Part shown: in pieces, positions 9,677 to 18,536 of the stretch
How the letters are laid out: each line of letters opens with the position of its first letter
Numbering within the stretch: position 1 is the stretch's first letter
NCBI RefSeq assembly: GCF_013033515.1
Contig: NZ_WQEG01000002.1
Span: 1 to 64,000, forward strand
Direction of reading: 5' to 3'
DNA: 64,000 bases
DNA from: Ruegeria sp. HKCCA6707
GTDB taxonomy: Bacteria > Pseudomonadota > Alphaproteobacteria > Rhodobacterales > Rhodobacteraceae
The notes under the pieces: model-generated
Database searches by the model: none
Seen by the model: the letters and a program-made list of their open reading frames with translations, nothing else
What the model was told of the DNA's origin: nothing
Position numbers and translations under genes: made by a program

Positions 9677-9713
9677 ATCAGAATTTATGGGCGGTCAGAT
9701 CAGAATTTCTGAT
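9677..9713. promoter_or_regulatory. Palindrome plus direct half-repeat
   Basis: ATCAGAATTTCTGAT (9699-9713) is a perfect 7-1-7 palindrome. ATCAGAATTTATG starts at 9677, exactly 22 bases (two helical turns) earlier. It lies between the divergent MFS and zapE genes, 56-92 bases upstream of the MFS start: a probable operator for an unidentified regulator. Confidence 0.5.
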
Positions 9714-9769
9714 GTCACGCGGAAAAGGCCGCTTTTCAAGGCTGGAACGGCGCGTTATGGCTCGGGTCC

Positions 9770-10828
9770 ATGACCGATCTGATTTCGCTTTATGAAGCCC
9801 GTATCGCGGATGGCAGCCTGACGCGCGATGACGCGCAAGAGGCGGTTCTTCCGCATTTCGAGCGGATCAGGGCCGAGCTTGCGACCCCTGTTAAACGCGG
9901 TTTCTTCCGTAAAGCTCCTCCGCCCCCAAAGGGCCTGTACCTGTGGGGCGGTGTCGGGCGCGGCAAATCCATGTTGATGGACATGTTTGTTGAAACTCTG
10001 GGGGATATTCCTGCCCGCCGCGTGCATTTTCATGCCTTTATGCAAGAAATCCATTCAGGCCTGCACAAAGCCCGCGAAGACGGCGTTGAAGATGCGCTAG
10101 CCCCGGTGGCCGAGGCGGTCGTGAAGTCGGTTCGCCTGTTGGCATTTGACGAAATGCAGATCACCGATATCACCGATGCGATGATCGTCGGGCGACTGTT
10201 TGATCTGCTGCATTCGGGTGGGGTTGTGGTGGTCACCACATCGAACCGGCATCCTGATGATCTTTATAAGGATGGACTGAACCGTCAGCTGTTTTTGCCC
10301 TTTATCGCGCATATCAAAGAGCAATTGCAGGTCTGGGAGCTGGTCTCGCCCACCGACTATCGACAGAACCGCCTCGAAGGCTCGCCGGTGTATTTTTCCC
10401 CCATTGGCCCGGAGGCGCGCGACAAGATCAGGGCCGTCTGGGCCGATCTGTCCGGTGGACCGGCTGAACCGTTGGCGTTGCAGGTCAAAGGGCGCGAGGT
10501 TGTTCTGCCCGCATTTCGAAACGGGGTTGCGCGGGCCTCATTCTACGATCTGTGCGGTCGGATGCTGGGTCCGGGGGACTATCTGGCCATTGCTGAGGCC
10601 GTGAAGGTGCTGGTTCTGGAGGATATCCCGCGGCTGTCGCGCAACAATTTCAACGAGGCCAAACGGTTCGTTACGTTGATTGACGCGCTCTACGAGGCTC
10701 GGGTGCGGTTGATCTGTTCTGCGGCTGCGGAGCCAGAGATGCTCTATGTCGAAGGCGAAGGGACGTTTGAATTTGAGCGCACGGCCTCGCGGCTGCGGGA
10801 AATGCAGGATCAGAACTGGGGAACATAG
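9770..10828 (+). CDS. zapE: Cell division ATPase ZapE/AFG1
   Basis: A 352-residue AFG1-like P-loop ATPase. In E. coli, ZapE destabilises FtsZ rings; AFG1 in mitochondria is a protein quality factor. Walker A is WGGVGRGKSMLMD (residues 60-72) and Walker B LLAFDEMQITD. Arginine-rich sensor region TTSNRHPDDLYKDGLNR and the C-terminal LYVEGEGTFEFERTASRL are typical. Length agrees with the family. It is a single gene facing the folC-accD operon. Confidence 0.9.
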   Translation: MTDLISLYEARIADGSLTRDDAQEAVLPHFERIRAELATPVKRGFFRKAPPPPKGLYLWGGVGRGKSMLMDMFVETLGDIPARRVHFHAFMQEIHSGLHKAREDGVEDALAPVAEAVVKSVRLLAFDEMQITDITDAMIVGRLFDLLHSGGVVVVTTSNRHPDDLYKDGLNRQLFLPFIAHIKEQLQVWELVSPTDYRQNRLEGSPVYFSPIGPEARDKIRAVWADLSGGPAEPLALQVKGREVVLPAFRNGVARASFYDLCGRMLGPGDYLAIAEAVKVLVLEDIPRLSRNNFNEAKRFVTLIDALYEARVRLICSAAAEPEMLYVEGEGTFEFERTASRLREMQDQNWGT

Positions 10829-10861
10829 GGGGCTCTGCACCTTCGCGCTGCTCGTATCCGC

Positions 10862-12136
10862 CTACCCGTTTTCGCGCAGGATATTGCCTGCCAGATAGAG
10901 CGAGCCGCAGATCAGCACGCGAGCTTGCGGATCGTTTTGCGTGATTGCGGTCAATGCTTCTGACACGGTTCCGGCGGTGGTTGCGGGCAGCTTGACTTTC
11001 TTGGCAGCCGCGGCGGTTTCATCCGCGCTGAGCGTTGCGGCCTCGCCCGGAATCGAGACGGCGGTAAGGCTTTGGGCCTGCGCGGCCAAAGGGCTGAGAT
11101 AGCCGGTCACATCCTTGGTTTTCAGCATGCCGCAGATCATATGGGTCGGTTTTTTTGGCAGTTTCGCCAGCAGATCGGCCAATGCGCTGCCTGCGGCGGC
11201 GTTGTGGCCACCATCCAGCCACAGCTCGGCCTGCGGCGCCTGATCGACCAGTGGACCGGTTTTCAGGCGCTGCATGCGGGCAGGCCAATGAGATTTGGTC
11301 ACTGCGGCCTCATAGGCGTCATCGCCCATGTTCAGGTGGCGCAACACAGCCAAAGCAGCACCCGCGTTCTGAAACTGATGCGCACCCAGAAGGTTGGGCA
11401 AGGGAAGATCGCGCAGCCCGGTTTCGTCCTGATAGATCAGACGTCCGTTTTCTTCGTGCACATGCCAGTGCTGGCCATGGACCAACAACGGCGCACCAAG
11501 GCGGGCGGCGGTGTATTCGATGACTTCAAGCGCTTCGTCTTCTTGCGGCCCCACGATACAGGGCACACCAGGCTTGATGATCCCGGCTTTTTCGGCAGCG
11601 ATTTTGCCCAAAGTGTCACCAAGAAATTGCTCGTGATCAATTGAGACCGGAGTGATCACTGTCACCGCCGGCTGTTCGATCACATTGGTGGCGTCGAGAC
11701 GCCCACCCAGTCCGACCTCTAGCAAGGTGTAATCCGCCTGGGTGCGGGCAAAAGCCAGCAAGGCGGCGCAGGTTGTGATTTCGAAATAGGTGATGTCCTG
11801 ACCGCCATTTGCGGCATAGCATTCGTCCAGAACAGCCGTTAGCGCAGGTTCCGAGATCAGCTCTCCGGCCAGACGAATACGTTCGTGGAAACGTGCCAGA
11901 TGAGGCGAGGTATAGGCATGAGTGCTGCGCCCTGCCCCTTCCAGCCCCGCGCGGATCATCGCCTGTGTTGATCCTTTGCCATTGGTTCCGGCAATATGGA
12001 TCACCGGCGGCAGGTCAAGCTGCGGGTTGCCAAGCGCGGACAGAAGACGCCAGACGCGATCCAAGGTCAGGTCGATGATCTTGGGGTGCAAGGCCATCAT
12101 CCGTTCGAGGATGACGTCAGATGTCTGTTGGGTCAT
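10862..12136 (-). CDS. folC: Folylpolyglutamate/dihydrofolate synthase
   Basis: A 424-residue cytosolic ligase that adds glutamate to dihydropteroate and to folates. The N-terminal P-loop reads [14 protein letters not shown]. The family motif [14 protein letters not shown] and the [11 protein letters not shown] loop follow, then a C-terminal ligase domain with [12 protein letters not shown]. The start ATG overlaps the accD stop (ATGA at 12133-12136), the usual accD-folC arrangement in alphaproteobacteria, so the two are translated together. Confidence 0.94.
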   Translation of the reverse strand: MTQQTSDVILERMMALHPKIIDLTLDRVWRLLSALGNPQLDLPPVIHIAGTNGKGSTQAMIRAGLEGAGRSTHAYTSPHLARFHERIRLAGELISEPALTAVLDECYAANGGQDITYFEITTCAALLAFARTQADYTLLEVGLGGRLDATNVIEQPAVTVITPVSIDHEQFLGDTLGKIAAEKAGIIKPGVPCIVGPQEDEALEVIEYTAARLGAPLLVHGQHWHVHEENGRLIYQDETGLRDLPLPNLLGAHQFQNAGAALAVLRHLNMGDDAYEAAVTKSHWPARMQRLKTGPLVDQAPQAELWLDGGHNAAAGSALADLLAKLPKKPTHMICGMLKTKDVTGYLSPLAAQAQSLTAVSIPGEAATLSADETAAAAKKVKLPATTAGTVSEALTAITQNDPQARVLICGSLYLAGNILRENG

Positions 12137-13065
12137 GTCTGATCGGGCTCTGCCGCCTGTGGCTCGGGGGTGGTGTCTTCGGGTTTTGGCGCTGGCAGAT
12201 CGCCCTTGATCGCAGGAGGCTGGTTCATCAGCATCCGGGTGATGGTGATCAGCTCTTCGCGCATCTCGGTGCGTTTGGTCACCCGGTCCAACATTCCGTG
12301 ATCCAGCAGGTATTCGGCGCGTTGGAACCCTTCCGGCAGCTTCTCGCGTATGGTTTGTTCGATCACGCGCGGGCCTGCGAAACAGATCAGCGCGTTGGGT
12401 TCGGAAATATGAACATCGCCCAGCATGGCGTAAGACGCGGTTACACCGCCTGTGGTCGGGTGGGTCAGGACAACGATATAGGGCAGGTTTGCCTCTTTCA
12501 GCATCTCAACCGCAACAGTCGTACGCGGCATCTGCATCAGGCTCAGGATCCCCTCCTGCATACGCGCGCCACCTGCGGCGGAGAACAGGATCAACGGGCG
12601 CTTTAGCCTAACTGCCTCTTGTGCTGCAGCGATAATGGCATTGCCGACATACATGCCCATCGAGCCGCCCATGAACGAGAAATCCTGTGCGGCGGCCACA
12701 ATCGGAGTGCGCCCGATCTCGCCAGTGGCGACCAGCATCGCTTCTTTCTCACCCGTTTTTTTCTGCGCAGCTTTCATACGGTCGGGGTATTTCTTTTGGT
12801 CCCGAAACTGCAGCGGATCGTCCTTGGGTGCGGGCACTTCGATTTCGGTGAAGATACCGCCATCGAACAGATGACCGAACCGGTCGCGTGGCGTGATAGC
12901 CATGTGGTGACCGCATTGGGTGCAGACATTCTGGTTCTCGGCCAATTCGCGATGGAACAACATCGTTCCGCATTCGCTGCACTTGTGCCAAAGGTTTTCG
13001 GGCACTTCGCGGCGCGAAAAGATCGAGTTGATCCGGGGGCGGACGTAGTTTGTGATCCAGTTCAT
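12133..13065 (-). CDS. accD: Acetyl-CoA carboxylase beta subunit
   Basis: A 310-residue carboxyltransferase beta subunit, which with AccA transfers CO2 from biotin to acetyl-CoA in fatty acid synthesis. The N-terminal four-Cys zinc site ([11 protein letters not shown] ... VCTQCGHHM) is at residues 24-50. Further motifs are [14 protein letters not shown] and [15 protein letters not shown], with [17 protein letters not shown] later. The frame is open up to 13140, but ATG 13065 gives the classic [11 protein letters not shown]-terminus. A charged Pro/Glu-rich tail follows the catalytic domain. It overlaps folC. Confidence 0.96.
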   Translation of the reverse strand: MNWITNYVRPRINSIFSRREVPENLWHKCSECGTMLFHRELAENQNVCTQCGHHMAITPRDRFGHLFDGGIFTEIEVPAPKDDPLQFRDQKKYPDRMKAAQKKTGEKEAMLVATGEIGRTPIVAAAQDFSFMGGSMGMYVGNAIIAAAQEAVRLKRPLILFSAAGGARMQEGILSLMQMPRTTVAVEMLKEANLPYIVVLTHPTTGGVTASYAMLGDVHISEPNALICFAGPRVIEQTIREKLPEGFQRAEYLLDHGMLDRVTKRTEMREELITITRMLMNQPPAIKGDLPAPKPEDTTPEPQAAEPDQT

Positions 13066-13123
13066 GTCGGAACCTTGTTTTACGGTTTTGACGTCAAATA
13101 AGACCCTGGGGTCAGAAATGCAA

Positions 13124-14020
13124 TCAACGCCTGATGGCAAGCCGGACGGTTAGCCAACTAACGATCATGATCGCGAAATCGACGTAAAGCCAGGGCCTGA
13201 GTCTTGCTGTATCAGCAGAGTCGAACGGCCAGTGGTACAGCGCCAAGCCACTGAGCATATCTGGCATCGAGGTGCCCAGGATGACCCAGCAGTTGTTGAA
13301 GAAATGCAAGGCTATCGCGGGCCCAAGTGTGCCGGCGCGTGCGGTTAGGTCCGCTGTGATCAGACCGAAGATCATGGCCCATACTGCGACGATCATCGCG
13401 TTTCCACCGGCCACGGAGGGCGTGTAATGGCCAAACCCGAACAGGACCGAAGGCACCAGCATCCAGATCCAGGGCGATCGGAACCGCGCCGCAAGGCTTT
13501 GCTGAAGATAGCCTCGAAACAGGATTTCTTCGGCACTGGTCTGGATCAGGATCGCTACCAGCCCCAGAGGCAGCAACAACACCCACTGACCAAAGGCCAG
13601 ATTGGGCACCAAAGGTGCTCCGAACCCGTAGGGCGGCAGCAATAGCAGGATCACTTGCAGCGTCAGCAATGCCACAAGCACTTTTACGAATTGGCGCATT
13701 GCCCTTGAAGAAGGCCCGATGATCGACCGCAACGCTCGACGCTGCAACAGACGTGCGGCCAGAGCCACCCCCATGATAACGAACACAAAGCTCGCCAAAA
13801 TCACGAGCACAGCGACAGGGAAAAGCCCGTTCAGAAAACCGTCAACCCAAGTCGGAGGGCCCTGATTTGCGACAACCGAAAACAAGGCGAAATTCGCCAG
13901 TATGGTAAAGGCACCCACCACCAACACGCCGACCACCAACCGCCATATTTGCGGATAGCGGCGCGCATCGGCGACCAATTCTTCATGAGCGACATAGGAC
14001 TGAGGCCCTTCAACTCGCAT
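13124..14020 (-). CDS. CPBP-family intramembrane protease
   Basis: A 298-residue membrane protein of the CAAX protease/bacteriocin-processing (Abi, CPBP) family. After a short cytoplasmic N-terminus about eight hydrophobic segments follow. The three family motifs are intact: EEILFRG (EExxxR), FGFGHY (FxxxH) and HFFNN (HxxxN), so it is probably an active glutamic protease. The ATG at 14020 lies inside the end of the preceding ABC-like gene (11-base overlap), so translation is coupled to it. That physical pairing suggests the protease and the ABC-like protein act together; the substrate is unknown. Confidence 0.85.
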   Translation of the reverse strand: MRVEGPQSYVAHEELVADARRYPQIWRLVVGVLVVGAFTILANFALFSVVANQGPPTWVDGFLNGLFPVAVLVILASFVFVIMGVALAARLLQRRALRSIIGPSSRAMRQFVKVLVALLTLQVILLLLPPYGFGAPLVPNLAFGQWVLLLPLGLVAILIQTSAEEILFRGYLQQSLAARFRSPWIWMLVPSVLFGFGHYTPSVAGGNAMIVAVWAMIFGLITADLTARAGTLGPAIALHFFNNCWVILGTSMPDMLSGLALYHWPFDSADTARLRPWLYVDFAIMIVSWLTVRLAIRR

Positions 14021-17000
14021 TGTGTTGCTCGACTGTGTCTGGGTGTGGATGCAACAGAGCATTTGAATCTCGCAGCCGTTCTGCAACAGATGTCAAATGG
14101 CCTGCGACCCGTTCCAGCAACTGTACGGCAACAGTTGCGTCGCTTTCGATCACCGCGCGCAATTCCTCGGCTCCGATCCGCAGGAATACACATGGTTCGC
14201 TTGCGACAAGATCCAATTGTCGTGCATCGCCGGTTATGATTGCAAGATCTCCGATCAGCCGACCCGGTTCGATAACGGAAATCGCTTGCGGCGCACCGTC
14301 ACGAGTGTCCATGTACAATGTCGCCTTGCCGGAAATACACAGATACGCGGCGTCCGGCGACTCTCCTCGCGCGAAAATCGTTTGGCCAGCGCTGGCCTCA
14401 TACCATTGCGCCGAAAAGGCCAACAGTCGTTGGTTGCGACCGTCGAGTCGTGAAAACAGCTCGGTGGTGGATATGATCTTTAGCTTGCGGCTCAGATCAT
14501 CGGACGGTCTGTCGTCGGACTCGGCCGACGTGCGAGACACACCGTCGATTCGACCATCTTTGATTTCGATAAACAGATCGTAAGCTTCGGGATGGGCAAA
14601 ATGATCTTCCATAAAGATCATGATCGAATCCGGCAGCAATTCCCGCAGTTTCAAACGTGTCCGCAAACGGCTTTCGGAATCGTGACTGGCCAGCGCTTTG
14701 TCGAGGATCAAAATATCTGGGCGTTTGATACTGGCACGCGAAAAGGCCGCGCGTTCCTGGAATACGGTCGGCAGGTTGTTCCCACCAAGACCTGAGGGCA
14801 AATCAAAGATGATCGCTGCTGCCCGACGGCGCAATCCGGCTTCGTTCAATACCTCGGCCACGACGTCCTCGATTTCGTCTGCTCTGGCACCCGCGGTTAA
14901 CGACACCCGCCCGTAAAGCGCGTTCTCCATCGCGGTCAGCCGCGGCAGATACACATCGGGAGAGACCGGAGTGAACATGTCTCCCAACGCTGCACGCAGC
15001 TGTTCCGCCTGGCTTTGGCGGATCGCAAGGATCTTGTCCTTGTATTCATCCGGAAAACTTGGGCCAACCTGTTCAGCGGTCAGCATGAACGGAACCGCAA
15101 GCAAAAGCGCCCGGTCTCTTTCACTGATCGCATCGGCGCCTTTCGAGATGCGTTCTTCCTCGATATCCAGCAAGCGATGGTACATATCCTTGGACAAGCC
15201 AAGACGCAGGAAGAGCGGGTGATCGGCACCATCACGTCCAAAGGTCTGGCGCAGCGTGTCCAGAACTGCTGTCGCGATCACCAAAGCATCATCGTCAAGG
15301 TCGTGATCCTTGAGCATCGACAGGAAACGGCCATCCTCAACAAGATTGTCAGCCGAAATTCGGCGCGACGGGGCCGAGAAGAGAAGGTTTCCGCCCAGGG
15401 GTACGGCCGGGTTGAACCGATCGGGATCAAACCGATAGACATATTCATCTAGGCCCTTTTCACGCAAACGATCTGCGACAACGTCCCTTAAATTGACGAT
15501 TTCTTGGGCCAGAACCGGGTGCAGCTTGGGATCGAACTGCGACCGCAAAGTGCGGCGGAACATAAACTCGTCAATCCCCATCGCCTCGACCAGTTGGAAC
15601 CACCAGTCGCGAATACCGTCAGTGTCGTCCAACCCCGCCAGTCCGGGGTCAATCCAATCGGTATCGAGCAGATCGGAAGAATTCCCCGACCGCACCGCTT
15701 CGATCTGTCGCTGCGATGGAACTGACAGTTCCTTCGAAGGATGCGGGTGGGTTCTGAGCGGCATCATCAAGTTGTCACCCAGCGTGCCGTCAAACAGATA
15801 AGGGCGGGAATAGGCATAGCCGATCCGCGCCGCGATGACTTTTTGGTGCATATCGTTCAGATCATGGCCTGCCATGATCACCTCTCCCTGCGCGGGCAAA
15901 ACTTCTCGGGTCAGCAATTGCGCCAGGGCCGAGCGTTCCGAGGCATGGGTCGATTGGATCGCAACCCGCGCGCCTTGGGGAATCGTAAGGTCGATATCTT
16001 CAAGAATGGTCTTCCCGTCATCATCGCGCACGGTGACGTTCCGCAACTCGATATCGCCAGTCAGGCGTGGAATGGTTTCGGGCTCACCTTCAAAAAGCTC
16101 CTCGCGGATCATATTCGAAGGGGCAAACCGCTCGGTCACCACCTCCCAGCGCAGCGACATGTCCTGCACCTGGTTGTAGTAGGTCAGAAGGTCCTTCCAA
16201 GGACCGCTCAGATCTTTGTAAGCCCCTAGCGCCGCGACCAAAGCCCCGACCGTTACCTCACCCTTGATCGCCAGATAACCACCGACCGAATAGAACAGAA
16301 ACGGCGTCATCTGAGTGATCAGATTGTTGAGGAACTTCATGAAGAACTTCTTGTTGTAGATCTTGAAGCGGATCTCGAACAAGGTGCCCAGCCTGTGGCT
16401 GAACTGCGCCAGACGGTAACGCCACCCGCCGTTGGTGCGCAGATCACTGATCCCCGCAGCGCTTTCGCCAATCTCGGAACTCAGATGGCGTACTTCCTGA
16501 ATACGCTCTTTGTTCAAAAAGTTGATCTGGCGTTGCAATTTGGGGATCAACCAGGCCTGAAGCGGGATCAGCGCGATACTGGCCAGACCAAACCAGACGC
16601 TTTGCATGAACAGGAACGTCACAATGGTCATCATCTGACCGAACTGGAACACCGGCTGCGCAATGGCATCGCCCATCAGGCCGCCCATCGGCTCGGCCTC
16701 TGACGTAATCATCGAGACCAGCTCACCCTGGCTGGTCGATGCAAAATAGGATTTCGGGAAGCGCATGGACCGGCTGATCAGCGTATAGCGCAACCGCCGC
16801 AGCATCCGCTCGGCCAAGACGCCTTTCATCGTGTTGATACGCATCTTCATCAGGCCGCTGGCAATCACAGTGGCCAGGAAGGCAAAACACAGGATCAACA
16901 GGTACTGTACCTGCGAAACCGAATAGCCAAACAATGACACCTCGTTCGAGGGCGCGCCGATGGCGTCGTTGATGATTTGCTTGGGCAGTTCCAGCGAAGC

Positions 17001-17096
17001 GTAGAGAAACGGGAACGACAATACTGTCAGGACCAGCAGCACCAGCTGCTGTTTCTTGGAATATTTCCAGATGAACGAGAATAGGGTGGGTTCCAT
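14010..17096 (-). CDS. ABC-transporter-like pseudo-ATPase with cNMP domain
   Basis: A 1028-residue inner-membrane protein. Residues 1-320 form an ABC exporter type transmembrane domain with six helices. The nucleotide-binding domain starts near 345, but its Walker A reads AIQSTHASERSALAQ at about 379 with no GK[ST], and the Q-loop Gln is replaced (YAYSRPYLFDGT). About 270 residues are inserted after it, the signature motif is LPTVFQERAAF, and Walker B is DILILDKALASHD with Lys in place of the catalytic Glu. A cyclic-nucleotide-binding domain (about 880-990) follows with a near-canonical GDLAIITGDARQL cassette. ATP hydrolysis is therefore unlikely; regulation by cAMP or cGMP is possible. ATG 17096 has AAGAAGG before it. 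It overlaps the CPBP gene. Confidence 0.85.
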   Translation of the reverse strand: MEPTLFSFIWKYSKKQQLVLLVLTVLSFPFLYASLELPKQIINDAIGAPSNEVSLFGYSVSQVQYLLILCFAFLATVIASGLMKMRINTMKGVLAERMLRRLRYTLISRSMRFPKSYFASTSQGELVSMITSEAEPMGGLMGDAIAQPVFQFGQMMTIVTFLFMQSVWFGLASIALIPLQAWLIPKLQRQINFLNKERIQEVRHLSSEIGESAAGISDLRTNGGWRYRLAQFSHRLGTLFEIRFKIYNKKFFMKFLNNLITQMTPFLFYSVGGYLAIKGEVTVGALVAALGAYKDLSGPWKDLLTYYNQVQDMSLRWEVVTERFAPSNMIREELFEGEPETIPRLTGDIELRNVTVRDDDGKTILEDIDLTIPQGARVAIQSTHASERSALAQLLTREVLPAQGEVIMAGHDLNDMHQKVIAARIGYAYSRPYLFDGTLGDNLMMPLRTHPHPSKELSVPSQRQIEAVRSGNSSDLLDTDWIDPGLAGLDDTDGIRDWWFQLVEAMGIDEFMFRRTLRSQFDPKLHPVLAQEIVNLRDVVADRLREKGLDEYVYRFDPDRFNPAVPLGGNLLFSAPSRRISADNLVEDGRFLSMLKDHDLDDDALVIATAVLDTLRQTFGRDGADHPLFLRLGLSKDMYHRLLDIEEERISKGADAISERDRALLLAVPFMLTAEQVGPSFPDEYKDKILAIRQSQAEQLRAALGDMFTPVSPDVYLPRLTAMENALYGRVSLTAGARADEIEDVVAEVLNEAGLRRRAAAIIFDLPSGLGGNNLPTVFQERAAFSRASIKRPDILILDKALASHDSESRLRTRLKLRELLPDSIMIFMEDHFAHPEAYDLFIEIKDGRIDGVSRTSAESDDRPSDDLSRKLKIISTTELFSRLDGRNQRLLAFSAQWYEASAGQTIFARGESPDAAYLCISGKATLYMDTRDGAPQAISVIEPGRLIGDLAIITGDARQLDLVASEPCVFLRIGAEELRAVIESDATVAVQLLERVAGHLTSVAERLRDSNALLHPHPDTVEQHNAS

Positions 17097-17141
17097 GCCC
17101 TGCCTTCTTATTGGAAAACGCTTGTATAGGAAATGATACAC

Positions 17142-17318
17142 GCCGGACAGCGGAACTTAAGGCGCACCCCGCGCCTTTACAAGAACTGGAACAGACCCAG
17201 ACCTCGATTTTCTCATGCCCCGCGAGAATTCAGGAAATTTTTACCACCTGACGCGCAGTCTCGGGCTACCCCTTTGCGTAAAAATAGCTAAACAGGGCTG
17301 AAAATTGGATCAGGCGCA
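17142..17318. promoter_or_regulatory. Divergent promoter region with hairpin
   Basis: This 177-base gap separates the ABC-like gene from a divergent hypothetical gene. It contains a perfect 7-base inverted repeat AAGGCGC-N5-GCGCCTT at 17159-17177 and otherwise AT-rich promoter-like sequence. No gene was seen. Confidence 0.4.
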
Positions 17319-18080
17319 ATGGGAAAACTTCTGGATCGCTATCTTCACCGCAAAGCGCTGGCGCGCTGGACGCGTCTGGATCGCAATGCCGATCTGACAC
17401 CCCTGCCCGACCTGCGGCGACAACGGGACGAAGCGCGCCAGATCAAAACTGCTGTTGAACGGCTGATCCGGAACGCAGACGGGCGGTTGGTTCAGCCCGA
17501 GATCGGATCGACGCGATTTTCCAAACCCTTGGGGTCGGATTGGTCATGGAGACCGGATCTTTGGCGATTGCCGCTGAATTCCCAGGGTATTGCTTCGGCC
17601 CCGCGCCGCGCACCAATCGATGGTCAGTCCACCCTGTTCCATGACTGTGAGCTGCGTGAGATCGCGCTGCGACAGATCCGGAACCGAAGTGACAAAGACC
17701 TTGCCCCGTTCAGCCTTGCAATCGAAGTTTTTGCCTTTGAAGGGTCGTTTCTGTCTCTTGCCGTTGAGTTGCCAGCCGAGGCCGCGAACCAGCTGACCCA
17801 ACAGCATCTCATTCGATTGGACATGCTGACCGAAACCGAACGGCCTTGCTGTATCTTTGCCAGGCTCAATGTGCAGCACGGTCCCAATACCGACCATGTT
17901 CTGCGGGAACTTGATCTGTCCAAGACAGAAGCCTCAATCGACTTCGATCTGGCGCATCTGGATCTGAACGAACGGCGGATCGAAAAACTCTGGTTGGATA
18001 TCATCCTGGAACACCCCGCCATGAATCGGGTGATCTTGCGCGATATGACCTTTTGCCGCCACCACCGAGCCGATTTGTAA
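17319..18080 (+). CDS. Conserved hypothetical protein, probably DUF6478
   Basis: A 253-residue soluble protein. It looks like the DUF6478 family described from Rhodobacteraceae: a basic N-terminal helical part (LLDRYLHRKALARWTRL), then a beta-rich body with GSDWSWRPDLWR, TLFHDCELREIALRQIRN and NVQHGPNTDHVLREL. No catalytic motif is obvious and function is unknown. It is followed after 12 bases by another small conserved protein in the same direction and is divergent from the ABC-like gene. Confidence 0.75.
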   Translation: MGKLLDRYLHRKALARWTRLDRNADLTPLPDLRRQRDEARQIKTAVERLIRNADGRLVQPEIGSTRFSKPLGSDWSWRPDLWRLPLNSQGIASAPRRAPIDGQSTLFHDCELREIALRQIRNRSDKDLAPFSLAIEVFAFEGSFLSLAVELPAEAANQLTQQHLIRLDMLTETERPCCIFARLNVQHGPNTDHVLRELDLSKTEASIDFDLAHLDLNERRIEKLWLDIILEHPAMNRVILRDMTFCRHHRADL

Positions 18081-18092
18081 GAGGGCCAAAGC

Positions 18093-18452
18093 ATGACCCA
18101 TCCCATTCTGACTCCAATCCGGCTGAATAACGGCGTTTGGGAAGGTCGTCTCACAAGCGATGCTCCCCCAGAAGTCGAAATTCTGTATTGCGGCAAAACC
18201 CTGACCGATTTCGAACTAACGCAAGACGGTGCCGAGTGGGTTTTGCAACTAACCGTGCCGACTGAAACGTTATCGGACGGGGTTCACACGATCCTTATCC
18301 AAAACGCGGCCACACATGAAAAGCTAGGCGACATCACCATCATCGCAGGCCAGCCCGCCGACGACAGCCTGCTGGCAGAGCTGTCCCTGCTGCGAGCCGA
18401 AGTGGATTTGCTGAAACGAGTGGTCCGCCGCCTGCACGTGTCCGGCAGCTGA
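18093..18452 (+). CDS. Conserved hypothetical protein
   Basis: A 119-residue acidic protein with no signal peptide. The first 80 residues look like a beta-sandwich (GVWEGRLTSDAPPEVEILY; VLQLTVPTETLSDGVHTIL) and the end is a leucine-rich helix (LLAELSLLRAEVDLLKRVVR) suitable for a coiled coil. It follows the DUF6478-like gene closely and probably shares its transcript. I do not recognise a functional family. Confidence 0.7.
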   Translation: MTHPILTPIRLNNGVWEGRLTSDAPPEVEILYCGKTLTDFELTQDGAEWVLQLTVPTETLSDGVHTILIQNAATHEKLGDITIIAGQPADDSLLAELSLLRAEVDLLKRVVRRLHVSGS

Positions 18453-18476
18453 ATTACCGGCAAATCCGGGTTTTAT

Positions 18477-18514
18477 ATGTCTTATTGACACGTTTCCGTG
18501 CATCAATAGGACAT
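18477..18514. promoter_or_regulatory. Long inverted repeat before DHA2 exporter
   Basis: ATGTCTTATTGA (18477-18488) and TCAATAGGACAT (18503-18514) are inverted repeats with one mismatch in 12. An inner CACG-TTTC-CGTG lies between them. The structure ends 22 bases before the exporter ATG: either an operator for a dimeric repressor or an RNA hairpin in the leader. Confidence 0.55.
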
Positions 18515-18536
18515 CACGTTCAATCCGGGTGGACCT

